A stretch of 64,000 nucleotides of DNA from Paramecium octaurelia. Its lineage: Eukaryota > Ciliophora > Oligohymenophorea > Peniculida > Parameciidae. Below the pieces are notes generated by a model. The model did no database searches and was not told the origin of the DNA. It saw only the letters and a list, made by a program, of their open reading frames with translations. The stretch is taken from assembly GCA_905182995.1 (NCBI GenBank), contig CAJJDP010000052.1, forward strand, positions 48,334 through 112,333, read 5' to 3'. Below, piece after piece: positions 45,232-57,220 of this stretch; the stretch's first letter is position 1, and every line of letters begins with the position of its first letter. A program made the translations under genes and the position numbers.

Positions 45232-46105
45232 ATGAAGTAGGAAGTGTCGACCTTCATTAACAAGAAATTCTATAAAATTGATATCTCGTTATTGGGTACT
45301 CCAGATCTTGGGTTACTTCATTGTTATCTTATTCAAGCCAGGAGGCTTACCAATTTCAGGTTTTTTTATTTACCCTTTTATTAGTCCACATTACAACTTA
45401 GTTTCTATGTGAACTTAAAGGCCTTAATTCTATTTTTTAGTTCTTGGAAATTTTCCCATAATATTAAAAATAATGTAATTCTATTACCTTTTAGATACAA
45501 TTTGAAGTACAAGCAAGAAAATATAACTAAAAAGATTTATGAGTCATTACCTAATTGGATACTCAAAAAAGATATAATAAATTAGATTGTAAGTGAAAAT
45601 AATTAATGAATTCATAATTACTCAATGTTAGTTAGCTCTTTATATAATGAGTTATTTAATTTCCTTCTAATAAAATATTACAAATATCTTACTTTTTCGA
45701 GATACCAAATCCTACCATTTCAAATTTAAAAATATTTTCACTTATTTTGAGTTCCATTTTATCTTCTATTTGAATTGGTATGCTCTACTTTGACTTTGAA
45801 TTTAACGGATTGTCGTATTATTATAAGGACAACCAAGTTCCGTTGGCGGATTGCTTTACTCCCTCGCCATCACATATTTCCCATTGATTCCCGTTGAATT
45901 TGATTTAGGTTTGTTTTCTGGAAACTGTATTGATATTGACTATGATGTCGCAATCCTGAGACCTTCCAATTTTAAAAATTTGTTATTGTCCCTCTTTTGC
46001 AATAAACACAGCCATTTATTTGACAATGGGAGTATCAAATTGTATTTTAAGAAAAGGGCGATTGCAATTCAATAAACTATATTGTTTTCTTCCCTTTTTT
46101 TTTGA
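45232..46105 (+). CDS. Probable multi-exon membrane protein, structure incomplete
   Basis: Coding-like plus-strand DNA with several frame changes. A first exon may be read from ATG 45232, followed after a 42-nt gap by FYVNLKALILFFSSWKFSHN and RYNLKYKQENITKKIYESLP. Then an aromatic, hydrophobic stretch (NIFTYFEFHFIFYLNWYALL), and a final frame GGLLYSLAITYFPLIPVEFD ... DYDVAILRPSNFKNLLLSLF ending at TGA 46103-46105. Several hydrophobic segments suggest a polytopic membrane protein. Junctions are not resolved, and the minus strand over 45600-46000 is also open without TGA (QSNPPTELGCPYNNTTIRQ), so orientation is not certain. Confidence 0.35.
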
Positions 46106-46141
46106 TTGAGAATAATTTTTTAGGTATTCTAAAATGTTATG

Positions 46142-47113
46142 TCAAATATGAATACATTGAAACATTTCCTGTTCCTCTTTGGTTAAACCATGGATTCTGG
46201 ATCTATCCCTTTCGTGTTCTCTAACAAGAGTTTAGAAAAAATAATCGTTGTCTGTTTCTAAGTTTTGTTTATGAGTAGATTTTGGAATTGAGATTAACTA
46301 AACAACATTGAAGTATAAATCAGATCCAATTAAGTATTTGTTATTCAAATGCATTGTTTTTGGCTTATCTTTTTGTATTCTAACCAATGTCTTGAGAGAT
46401 GTTCCACAATCTTAAACAAAGAATTTTGGTTTTACTCTTGAAAATATAATAATAATAAACTACTTGATAAATTAGTGAATAAGTTTGAACACATTTGAGG
46501 GTAATTGAGCTATTTTAGAATGCAAACTTTATCCTTGGGGTAAGTATTTCAGTTAAAGAAGAAAAAGTATTTCAGAAGTGATCCTGCTCGAATAGCGAAA
46601 TCCGTATTTAGTTAAAATTTTGCAGGGGATTGATTCAACATTAGATTGTTAACCAGAAAGACCTTAAATATAGGGATTGTTTTATACCGAAATCCAAGTT
46701 GTTATCTCCAGCTTTCTTTCTTCTTATAATTTAGATTTCATTTTTTTGTGCTTAATTTCCGCCGATTATCCTAGTGATAAATGAGAGAATTTACTTGTCA
46801 TCTTGGAGGATATAATATTTTTAATTAGCCAGTTGGTGTTATTTATAAACACTAATCTTTACATGTGGAGATTCTCTTTTAAACTCTTAATTTATATTCT
46901 ACTAAGTTGGGATACATGCATGGCTTTCCCTTTTTACCATTCCATCCAGGTTTGAGCTGTTATTTTGGTCCTAGGAATTATAATAATATTTACAAGTTTT
47001 TCAATGTTCATCTCCTCTTCATGTTACATAATAACTGATTGGATCATTTCTTGAGCATCTTGTCTTGGTAGTTATGAAGAAGTTAAAGGTTAAGTGAAAT
47101 GTTGAGGATTCAT
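46142..47113 (-). CDS. Probable FHA-domain protein
   Basis: A single uninterrupted frame of 323 residues, ATG at 47111-47113, TGA at 46142-46144, which is long enough to be unlikely by chance under a one-stop code. The C-terminal half contains KFFVQDCGTSLKTLVRIQKD and LNNKYLIGSDLYFNVVQL. These resemble the second half of an FHA domain (V-x-D-x-G-S-x-x-G-T-x-V ... L-x-x-x-x-x-IG). The N-terminal phosphothreonine-binding strands (GR...SRxHA) are not clear, and frame-neutral introns could be hidden there. FHA domains bind phosphothreonine peptides. The end is polar (HGLTKEEQEMFQCIHI). Confidence 0.5.
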
Positions 47114-48291
47114 AGAATCTAATTATCTAATTATTCTTACTATTCATTTGACTGCGAAGATATTAACTAAGGTTTAAAGTGTTGAACATTCAAGAGAGTG
47201 TTTCTGTCTGTAAGAAAATATTATTTAAAATTAATATTAATGCAATAAATATTTGCACCAAAAATTTCAATATCAGGATTTATTAAATACTAAACAGTTT
47301 AGAACTTCATTCTTAGATCAAACCGGTGCTAATAATGTTAGAATAGCCCAAGACAAATTGGTTCTAGCATTTTTATATGAGCATAATGAAGCCACATTTT
47401 TGAGCGTTTTATGTACTATAAAATATATTTTCTGCTACCCGAATTAATACTATCAATATTTCATATTATTGAAAATCATTGAATTTCAATGTTTATTAAT
47501 TTTATTCAATTCATGGAAATTCAAGTTCAACACTCTAATTACTCATAAAATCTCAGTCCTTTTGGGTTTCTCTGGCCTTTCCTTCCCAATCGTTCAATTT
47601 CCAATAATCATCCTATCATGATCAAACAAGTAACACTCTCCCTCTCAGAATTGGTTTCAGAATCCCGCATCAATCAACTAGAACATCAAATATCTATGAA
47701 ATAAGTGCTAACAAAGCACATCTAAGTTAAAAATGTTTTTTAAAATAAAATTTATTGAACATTTTGAACACCTCTGTAGTCAATGTCTCTGCAATTGAGC
47801 ATCCATTCCATTCAGAATAATATTGATTTCAGATTGATTACTCTACAGTTGAAAATAAAAATAATATGAGAATGGAAAATTTATTAACTGAAAAATCTGG
47901 ACACCATCAATTATTGATGAGTTCTCTCAAGGAATTGCTAACGTTTCAGGGTTAGAGCTCGAGACTCACAATATAAATAAGGATTTTGGAGAATCTTGAA
48001 TTTGAATTGATTTTAATTTATACCAAAAGAAATAAGAATATAATATATATAAAGTACAAATTCTTATTTAATTAGTTAGTTTCAAGCAATGTTGTGATTA
48101 ATGTAATACTTTAATTGGTCTTAGTGAGAGAGAGAAATCCTAGAATTATATTTATGATATTCTAATTAATTATTTCTGTGGTTTCAAATAATTCAACTGG
48201 ATGTCTCCTTTGGATGAAGGAAGGAGTATCTTGCATATCCTATTTGTTTGTTGATTATTAGAGTCATTTATTTAATATATTAATATAGTAT
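47114..48291. other. Unresolved region with plus-strand coding-like fragments
   Basis: Fragments read like protein on the plus strand: QYQDLLNTKQFRTSFLDQTG and VRIAQDKLVLAFLYEHNEAT near 47270-47420; MIKQVTLSLSELVSESRINQ near 47618-47690; and ENLLTEKSGHHQLLMSSLKE near 47875-47940. They change frame repeatedly, and candidate introns near 47720-47765 would be about 45 nt. At least one small gene probably lies here, but a defensible model could not be assembled. Confidence 0.35.
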
Positions 48292-49790
48292 ATGATTAAA
48301 CGACTAAAATTTAATACAGAGTAGATTAGAAGGGCATCGATTGTACTATAGAAAATCGATCTGAGGATGAGTCAAAGGGATTTTTCTAAGTATGTAATCA
48401 TGAGAGTACAGTTATCAAGACATCATAGATATAATGATTTTTATACTTCTGAAGCCATGTGAACTCAGATCATAAGCAGATGTTGAACTGCTAAAATAGG
48501 CCACACGATCTCTTGATTTTTTTGCGAATTTGGGTTCCGATCTTTTGCATGAATAATGTTGTAGGAATCTTAGACACAAGTATGTTCCAATAGGACACTT
48601 TATTTTTAAAGAAGGCGAAAAAGGAGACAATTTCTACTTTATCATAAGTGGTCGAGTGTCGGTGTTGAAGGATTTCAATCCATCTGACCCACAAGCCTCG
48701 ATATTCGATAATGAGATAAAACAATTGACGAATTTCGAGACTTTTGGAGAACGAGCAATGGATTCTGATGCACTCAGAACGGCATCTGTCAGAGCTATAG
48801 AGAACACCCATCTCGCATATTTGAATAAGGACAGTTATTAAATTATAGCTAAGAGTGTCAAAAATCAATTAAAGAAGGCTTATTTTGAAGAATTTGCAAA
48901 TCTAGATTTCTTCCACAACTGGAGATTTTAGGATATAAAGGTATTTTATGATAGGGCTTATGTAAAACGATACGCAATGAATGCCACTGTGTACAAGGAG
49001 GGAGACCCATTAGACTACGTATACATCATTAAAAAGGGGGAGTTCAAGATAGTCAAAATAATAAAGACATCGACCATAGACTTGAATGAGATGTTTAAGG
49101 GTGATTTCGAGAAGATTTTGTGCGGAATGAGCACTCCAAAGACCTACACTATATCTGAACGATTAGAGGCTCGATTTTAGAGAAAGAAATATGGCAATAT
49201 ATATTATTTGGAGAAGAAAAAGCCTGTAACTATCAAATATATAACTGCCGGATAAATGTTTGGAGAGATGGAATTCTTAATGCAAGTAAACATTCAGTAT
49301 AACTAAAGCAAAGAATAATAATGTAAGAACACACTCAGTCTATTCAGTTACGGATCAATCAGAACTCTATATGGTAAAGAGGGAATGTTTTGAAACCATT
49401 TTGGACAAGGTTCCATCCATAAAAAATGCTTTGATTTAGTTGTCTGAATAGAAGAACAATAATTTTATGAGATAACTGTTACAATATGAGAAACATTTTA
49501 ATGATTTAACTGAAGTAAAAAAAGACTTGGAGAGAAATATCAATTTGGATTTTTTATAATTGGGAAGCACTGAGAAGAGATTGCCTTCTCCAGTCTTGCA
49601 ATAAATTAGATCTACACAACCTGTAGTCAAAAAAGTATTGAAAATCCCTAAAATTGAAAGAGAAGTTTAAAGGATAGAGACAAAAAAGAAATTTTTAATG
49701 CGAAGAAGAAAAACAAGTGCGTTTAAGATACATGATAGTAACTCAGAAATGGATGGAAGCTAATATAACTTTATTAGTTCAATTAAATGA
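48292..49790 (+). CDS. Cyclic nucleotide-binding domain protein (two CNBDs)
   Basis: ATG 48292, introns 48390-48411 (22 nt) and 49286-49313 (28 nt), TGA 49788-49790, 482 residues. CNBD 1: VPIGHFIFKEGEKGDNFYFI, ISGRVSVL, FGERAMDSDALRTASVRA; the FGE...R-(T)A motif is that of the phosphate-binding cassette. CNBD 2: NATVYKEGDPLDYVYIIKKG, EFKIVK, then MFGEMEFLM and RTHSVYSVTDQSELYMVKR. An N-terminal helix (LLKPCELRSQADVELLKQAT) precedes CNBD 1. No kinase or channel domain follows; the C-terminus is coiled coil plus a basic tail (KKKFLMRRRKTSAF). Such Paramecium proteins may sense cAMP/cGMP as stand-alone regulators. It sits 18 bp upstream of a PH-domain kinase on the same strand. Confidence 0.82.
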
Positions 49791-49808
49791 ATAATTAATT
49801 TATTGTAT

Positions 49809-51420
49809 ATGACACCTTAATATGATTACTCTAAAATTTAATTTGAATGTGTTGTGCTTCGTAAACATTTCATTCGGGATGTGAAGTATTACTGCTATGT
49901 TCTAGACCAATACCTTTTAATGACTAGAGTAAGATTGCCCACTATACATAGAAAGCTAAGGATGAAAAACCCAAATATGTCTTATAATTGTAATTGAGTC
50001 AACAAATTGGATGGATCACAGAACAAAAAGATAATAAGCTACTCATAAAAGCATTTACTATCAGGTACCAGAGCAAATTCAAAGATTTTACTGGTAAAAC
50101 AGAAGACTTGCACATGTAAATCAAATACCCATTATGCTTAGAATAAGACAATAAATCAAGAATAAAGTCACATTTTTTAAGATTGCTGACTTCTATGAAG
50201 CTCAATATAATCTCGGCAAAGGGAGTTCTGCCAAAGTGATACAAATTAAAGAAATTGGATCTGAGTCAGCTTTATTTGCCGCAAAAGCTATTGATAAAAA
50301 TTATCTCTAGAAAAGCTTATTTGGCATGAAAGCATTTTTAAATGAAGTTGAAATTCTCAAACTACTTAATAGATAAAGCATAAATGCCCCTTTTATAAAG
50401 TTACATGAAACTTTTGAAGGCGACTACACCTACTATTTAATATTAGATTTAATGCGAGGAAGAAGCTTAGCAGAAGAAATTGAATTACGGAAGGTAATAA
50501 TACTTGAGATTATGTTGTTTAGTAAAGGAAGGAATTATTTCCGATAAAGTCAGTAAGAATGATTATGTAATAACTATTGGAAGGCGTGAGAATCCTACAT
50601 GAAAATAATATCATACATAGAGATTTGAAACCAGATAACATTATGTTCCGTGAATAAGATCAATATGATACTCTCATTATAGTCGATTTTGGATTGTCAA
50701 CCTTCACTGAAGTTTCAAAATACTAATTCCCAAAATGTGGTACTCCTGGATATGTAGCTCCTGAGGTTCTCAATTTGATTGATAGAGATTAAAAATATGA
50801 TAAAGTTTGTGACGTTTTTAGTTGTGGATGTATCTTCTACAAATTACTATTTGGACACAGTTTATTTTATGGCAATTCATTCAATGAAGTGTTGAATTAG
50901 AATAAAAAATGCAATTTCATTTTAGATGGACGTGACATGGATATGATTCCATTAGATGCATAACAATTATTAAGAAGAATGCTTGCAAAAAACCCTCTAG
51001 AAAGAATCACAGCTAAACAAGCCTTGGAATCTGATTTTTTTATTAGTCCAGTAACTTAATCTTAATAAAACAGTATTACATTCTTATTATTAATGTCTAG
51101 TTTTGAAAATGTTGAAAACTAATAATTCAAGTAACATCTTCTAACCAACTACAGATGGATAATTATCAGAAGCAGATTCTCCTTTCTAAAGAGTTTAAAA
51201 TATGCATATCGAATAAATCGATTTTGATTCTGACATCTCAGAGAATAAATCTTCATCTATTCAAATTAGATATTTGCCATCACTTAAAAAGCCTTCATTT
51301 AAAAAAATGGAAGATACAAATTCAGACAGTTTTTACACAAAAGATCCTCTTAATAGCTTTAAAAAAATAAATGCTAGTATAATATTCAATTAAATTAGTA
51401 TCTCTTAAAAGTTTGAATGA
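49809..51420 (+). CDS. Ser/Thr protein kinase with N-terminal PH-like domain
   Basis: ATG 49809, introns 49929-49951, 50116-50141, 50494-50522 and 51073-51100 (23, 26, 29 and 28 nt), TGA 51418-51420, 501 residues. The N-terminal ~115 residues form a PH-like module (FECVVLRKHFIRDVKYYCYV ... IGWITEQKDNKLLIKAFTIR). The kinase domain has YNLGKGSSAKVIQI (Gly loop), ALFAAKAI (Lys), HRDLKPDNIM, VDFGLS, CGTPGYVAPE and a C-lobe ending RMLAKNPLERITAKQALES. It is of the CAMK/CDPK type but has no EF-hands; the tail is polar and disordered (YLPSLKKPSFKKMEDTNS). The PH domain could target it to membranes. All residues needed for catalysis are visible. Confidence 0.85.
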
Positions 51421-51537
51421 GTCTTAAGACAACAAAATTTATTAATCAGAAATTGATTAAATGTAAAGAATCTCGTTATTTAATAGATATAAAGATAATT
51501 GATTTATATTTAATACTCAATCAAGTTTTATTTACAT

Positions 51538-54394
51538 TCATTGCTAGTAGTTTTAAAAGATCTTAAACAATTGATCCTTTCTTAGTTGTTTCTTGCAATT
51601 TTATAATCCTTAAGCATTAAATAGACCCATTAACATTTTGTATGGAAATATTTTCTATTAATATTAAAAACTGAATAAATTACTTAATGATTATTCATAT
51701 ATTCAATTATTGTCTCTGCTTAAGTTGAATTAAGAATTTTTACAAAGGATTCATATAAACTATTTTCAACATTAAAGGTTTTCGAGACTTTTTGATAATC
51801 ATTCAACATAACTTCTCTGCCTATATTATTTACTTTCTTAATTCTAGAATAAACAACTGCAAATAGATAGATGAGTTCATCATAATATAACGTCTAAACT
51901 TCTGTTAATTGTTGCTAAGACAATCCTTGCAATTTAATTTCATTAGTCGATATTATTTTGTCTATCAGCTGAATCCTCTATTAATCCTCCTTGTCATTCT
52001 ACTTCAATTCATATTTGCATTAAACTAATTAAGCATAAGGTTCTTTATTAATACTATCTCTAATTACAATATCCTATAATTATCCTATTGTTGAGTTTAA
52101 TTCTTAGTAAAATGGTTAAAATTCAGTAAAAACTTCTTTGATTGACTCAAATTCATTAAGCAGAAATAGTATAGATTCAATATATACGACTCTATCCATT
52201 AAATCAAATTGCTAGGTTTTTTTAACCTTAAGATCTTCTGGAATGTGGATTTTTTTGAGGTATTTAATCAAATCACCATACTTCTCTCTATAGAGGATTA
52301 CTTAACTAATGTGTTCAAACTATTATGTATATTGATCTGGCTCTTGCTTTTAGTCATAATTAAAATTAAGCGTATCATCAAATATATACCTTTTATGCTC
52401 ATCTAAAATCATAGGAATTGCTAAAGTATAAATATAATAGTTTATTAAGAAGATCAATTCTTCCACTAATTTTGTTTTATGCTATTAACTGAAATGAATG
52501 TACATTAGCTATTGTTGGATGATAATGTACAATTAACTAACAGTTGATGTCAATAAGAGTGTTCTTTCTTTTCCTTAATAAATTAAACTAGATGTGTTGT
52601 TTTATTTTTTCATAGAAACAGTTGTGCCCATAATTAAATCAATTATTTTCTTGTATTCAATCGATTTGAAGATATTCAATGTATCTGGAAGTGGATCTTG
52701 ATAATCGAAGATATGGAATTTGGATTATTTATTAGCTATTTATAACATATTTTAGGTTTAATTAAGTGTGATTTTCATGCATTTCTTACAATCTTCGTTT
52801 ATTAATGATTCTTTGATTTATTTATCATTCCCTCTTGTCTCTAAATAATTATTAAACTTATCCTCTATGAATGTTTTGAATTTCTAGAGGTTTTAACCTC
52901 CAAATACTTCACATTTAGATATCAAAATAGTAAGCATACCAAAAAAGCAAATCATATCTTCTTTGTTCATTCGAGGCCAACTTGTTGTTTAATCGATAAA
53001 ATCGCAAATTCTATCGAACACCTTTTCATAAATTAACTTTCTTAATTGAATAATTGAGGAATTTTAAGTATTTTCTAAATGGAATCTTATGATCAAATGA
53101 AAATTTATAAAGAAATGAACTGTTTAACAACATAATTCTCTATAAAATTCAATGAGTTGTTCCTTTGATATTTGATTTAAAGAATCTGTTAAATTGTCAA
53201 AATAAAAGTCAATTTATAAAATTTGACTAATTTGATCAAATACTATTTATAATTTAGCTTCGAATGCTCTCAAAATTAGGATGTGAACTATTTAATCGTA
53301 AGGTTGTACTATATTATTTTTCTTGTTTAAATTAATAGATGTACTTCCATGTAAAGATAGGAGTCATAATGAATTTTGTATATTTTTTCGTCATAATTGA
53401 TAAACTAATCGATTATCCCTTTACATGTTAATTATCTAACATATTCAATCCTATCCTCTTTATAATTCTTGGGTATAAATTATAAACCATCAATTATTTC
53501 AATATTCTATATAGATGATAAAGAATACTATAATTGTGGGTAGGTAGATTGACGCATCTATATATCCATTCTACATACTAAGCACAAAGCTTTCATAAGG
53601 CAAAGCATACTGATCTTTAACTTTCTTTAGCGTTTCTATCAATAGCTATAATAATATTATTCATTTACTTATAAGTTTAGTATTTATTGTCTTTTCTCCA
53701 AAATCTATTTGCTGTGCTTTATTACTGTTTATTATGTTTTCTACATCTTTTCTCTGCTCTCTCTAACCTTAATGATTAGTTTTTAGCTGACATTTCCAAT
53801 GGAATCAATATGAGTAAGAGCTTGGAGATAACTAGAGTAATTGGTGAATACATTTTTAGAAAGCTTAGTTTAGATGACATTCAAGTAATGATCGTATTTA
53901 TCAATCTGCCTTTGTACGCTTATAATTTAGGAATTCATGTCTCCTTAAAATATATTGCTATATTCAATTTTTTCAATCTAAGTTTAGATGTCTTAATTTT
54001 CATCAACCTTCTTATAAATATTATTGAGAGCATCATAATTAATATCCATATCTCCATAAAGTTCAATCAATCTCTATACATTCTTCCTAAGAATTTCTTC
54101 TGTATTACTTTCGTGAGTTCGTGTAGTGTGCTATTTTTAAATTTCTAAAATTGATGCAAACATTCTAAATTTATCTTCATCACTTTTATATTGTTGCAAT
54201 ATTCGATTCACATCACCAATGTTTAATGGTGGTACATCCTTATATTTTTTTTTTATATAGTCTTTTTTCTAATTAAACATAAAAAATTATGGAATAAAAT
54301 TCTGAAATTTTTAATAATTTTTATTAATTTGGATATTTGTTGCATATCTATTGATAACAACATTTTCCAAATTTTGTTTAAGATCGTTCATCAT
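51538..54394 (-). CDS. VPS50: VPS50/syndetin (EARP tethering complex subunit)
   Basis: ATG at 54392-54394, introns 53646-53668, 53507-53528, 53322-53344 and 51655-51683, TGA at 51538-51540, 919 residues (human syndetin 964). The C-terminal domain matches: LMDRVVYIESILFLLNEFES (family: LTDRI-AAESL-FLAEQFE), SRIKKVNNIGREVMLNDYQK (family: VKKCSNEGRALMQLDFQ), and EYMNNHQKIFPYKMLMGLFN with a final helix CKKQLRKDQLFKIFQ (family: EHREYSTKQL--LV ... KKARQKLL). The N-terminus is the Vps54/CCDC132-type helical region: YDHYLNVIQTKLSKNVFTNY, then KHSKQILEKRQQILNLQ and FVLSMQNGYIDASIYLP. VPS50 with Vps51-53 forms EARP, which tethers vesicles at recycling endosomes. The last intron restores the C-terminal match and the stop. 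Confidence 0.75.
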
Positions 54395-54700
54395 AAATTC
54401 TAATTAAAAACAATGTGATCTGACTCACTTCAATTTAAATTATTATGAAAAGAATTAAATATTTAATTTAACTCAATAACACTAAGGGTAGAGAATTTAG
54501 TATTCAAGGAAATTTGCATCAGATAACGATCTAAATTTATAATTAGAATGAATGAAGATATTTTGATCAAGTCACTTTGGATTTTAGAAGTATATATCTA
54601 GATGAGTGACATTTGAAATGTTAATTTTGAGAAAGAAGAATTAATTTATATTAAAATAGTTACTTGTAATTATAACTTAACAAAATATATTTTATGGTTA

Positions 54701-55230
54701 TCAGTAGTATTCCTAACATCTTCTTTTCTAAGATTATTTATATTCTTACTAATTATTCTATTTAGTCCAATTGGCCTTTAATGAATTTTAAGGTCTTTAA
54801 TTGGGATTATTTTCTTTATTCTCGTTCCTCTTTGATTTACAGAAACAATTTTGAGACCTTTTCATCAATGCCACAGATCGCCATCACATCATTTATTATT
54901 TCTTCAACCTTAATTTGAAATGAGAAATCAACTTAACCCTTTGTTTTTTTGAGTATGTTGATCGATTTTTCTATCTTACCGACAGCATCCCATCGTTTTT
55001 ATTCTGGCTTCGATTCTGATTCGCTTAAATTTAATGTCCTTGCTCTCTCTGTTTTGATAATAGGAGTTTTTATACGGATACTACTGGGTTGTTTTGCTAC
55101 TAGGATATTTGAGAACTTTCTTACTTTTGATTAGTTATGAAGACTAAGGGGAGCGTGTTTTTGGAGCAAACAAAGAGGGCTTAAAATGGGCTTGAAGAGT
55201 TGGACTACCTATGGATTAGGATTAACTCAT
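54701..55230 (-). CDS. Hypothetical coiled-coil protein
   Basis: ATG at 55228-55230, introns 55100-55124 (25 nt) and 54728-54749 (22 nt), TGA at 54701-54703, 160 residues. A basic Ser/Pro-rich N-terminus (MSQSQSIGSPTLQAHFKPSL) is followed by an amphipathic region KWDAVGK-type (RWDAVGKIEKSINILKKTKG), INDVMAICGIDEKVSKLFLQ and a Q/K-rich coiled coil (LKFIKGQLDQIEQLKRRC). No family recognised. Splicing is supported by frame closure at both introns. Confidence 0.55.
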
Positions 55231-55822
55231 TTTTGAAATAATTTACTAATTATATTATATAATAAAAATGCAGATCTAAAGTAACTTTTAAACTTACTGG
55301 GAATAAAAATTAATTCTAATTGCGACTTGATTTTAAAAGAAATAAGAGCAACTTAAGAAAAATAAGTTATTATAAAATAAATTCATACAATTATAATTAT
55401 GTATTTACTCATTATTTAGTTTCACAAAAAAAGTTCTAATATAACCTAAAACAACATTTTTTGTTTGTTACAATTTGCAGAATAAAACTATTAAGTAAAC
55501 CATAAATAAAATACAATTAAATCAAACATTAATTAATGAATGCCAATTTTAAGAGTATCATAATAGTTTTTGATCTAAAGATGAAATATGCACTTATATT
55601 AAACTGTTTATATTCAAATCTCAAATATTTCAAGCAGGATCAAGCATTTATAGAGATTAGGACCAATTATAAAATTGATATTTAAATATATTTCCTATAA
55701 CTAAAGGGGTTATTATGAGTTATTGTTGTTTCATCTGTAAATATATATAATAAATGATGACATAAAAATAATAGGTAATTAATACCGAATCATGATGCAA
55801 TAGGAATTTTAAATTATATTAA

Positions 55823-56966
55823 ATGAAAAGGTTTATCAAACCATCAAATCTGGGAACAAAATACCCTAAGTTATTTAATTGGTAACCTGAAAATTATGGC
55901 TTACCAAAAGGTTTTGCCATGACCAACTTCACAGAATTAAAAGGGTGTGGATGTAAGGTCCCATAAACATAATTGTTGAAATACTTGGGCTAGATTGGTG
56001 AAGGTGATATTGGAAAGGAAACACCAGATGTTTCTGTATATCCTGTAAAGAGAACATAGGATTTTCATACAATTTCAACTATAGATTACTTCTACCCTCT
56101 AGTAGCCAATCCTTATGCATAAGGTAGAATAGCATGTTGTAATGTGTTGAGTGACCTCTATGCTATGGGTGTTACTCAAGTTGACACAATGCTCATGGTA
56201 TTGGGTGTCTGTACCAAGATGACAGACGAAGAAAAATAAATATCTACATCACTTATGTTAGAAGGTTTTAATGACTGTGCAAAGGAAGCAAAAACTTCTG
56301 TTACTGGGGGATAGAGTGTCTAGAGTCCTTGGCCATAAATGTATTTATTTATTTAGATTTATTAGAGGTGGTGTTGGAATTGCTTCAAATCACAAGGATG
56401 ACTTTATCATGCCCAATGGTGCTGAGGCAGGTGATTATTTAGTTTTAACAAAACCTTTGGGTGTTTAATTAGCTGTTAACACATATCAATGGATGACCAC
56501 TATACCATCGAAATGGGATGCAATTAAAGGAATAACAAATGAAAGTGAAATTAATTAAGCATTTGAGCATGCAACAAAGAGCATGTGCACATTAAATGCT
56601 GCAGCAGCCTCCTTATTTAAAAAGCACAATATCAAAGCATCAACTGATGTAACAGGATTTGGAATCTTGGGACATGCCAGATATTTAGCTAGAGCTTAAA
56701 GAAGAAAAGTCTAATTTGTTATTGATCAACTACCTATCATTCAAAATCTATACAAATTGGATAAAAAGGCTAGAGATTTTAGATTTTTGGAAGGTCTTGC
56801 TGCTGAAACATCTGGAGGATTACTAGTAGCTACAAAGGATCCCGATTCATTTCTTAAAGATTACAAACATCTAATTGGAGAATGGGGTTGGGTTATTGGT
56901 AGAGTTGAAAAAAGTCAAGAAAGAGATGCAATCATTTCAAAAAATGTAAAGATCCAAGAAGTTTGA
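55823..56966 (+). CDS. SelD: Selenide, water dikinase (selenophosphate synthetase), Cys form
   Basis: ATG 55823, intron 56341-56365 (25 nt), TGA 56964-56966, 372 residues. The catalytic loop reads [19 protein letters not shown], with Cys (TGT) where SEPHS2 has selenocysteine. Then [20 protein letters not shown] and [20 protein letters not shown] (metal/ATP-binding Asp), TGGQSV...[39 protein letters not shown] and [12 protein letters not shown]. It makes selenophosphate from selenide and ATP, the selenium donor for selenocysteine or selenouridine synthesis. No in-frame TGA and therefore no Sec recoding is needed. Confidence 0.93.
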
Positions 56967-57220
56967 TTTTATTAATCAAAATTTATATAAAAATTGTCAT
57001 ATCTTAAGATTTTGAGTTAATTAATAAAATCAATGAATTCTAAAACTAAATTAAAGTATTTATCATCATTAAGAATCAAATTATATTACTAGTTCCATAA
57101 ATTAGGAGTCTTTGAAATTAATGAAAATCTTGAAAATTAAACAAGAAACTGATGGAAAAGTTTTAATTTATAATTGCAAATCAAATTTAATAAATTCATA
57201 AGAGGAAATATATTGAAAAT

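Noticed and set aside
46110-46308. Plus-strand frame YVKYEYIETFPVPLWLNHGF as the last exon of the gene at 45232
   Set aside because: It is antisense to a 324-codon uninterrupted minus-strand frame with FHA-like motifs, which is the stronger coding signal.
53810-54148. 112-codon plus-strand ORF rich in Ile/Leu/Phe
   Set aside because: It is the antisense of the VPS50 N-terminal helices, which continue in one frame from 54394.
55823-56340. Selenocysteine codon in selenophosphate synthetase
   Set aside because: The expected position is TGT (Cys) and no in-frame TGA occurs before the terminal stop.
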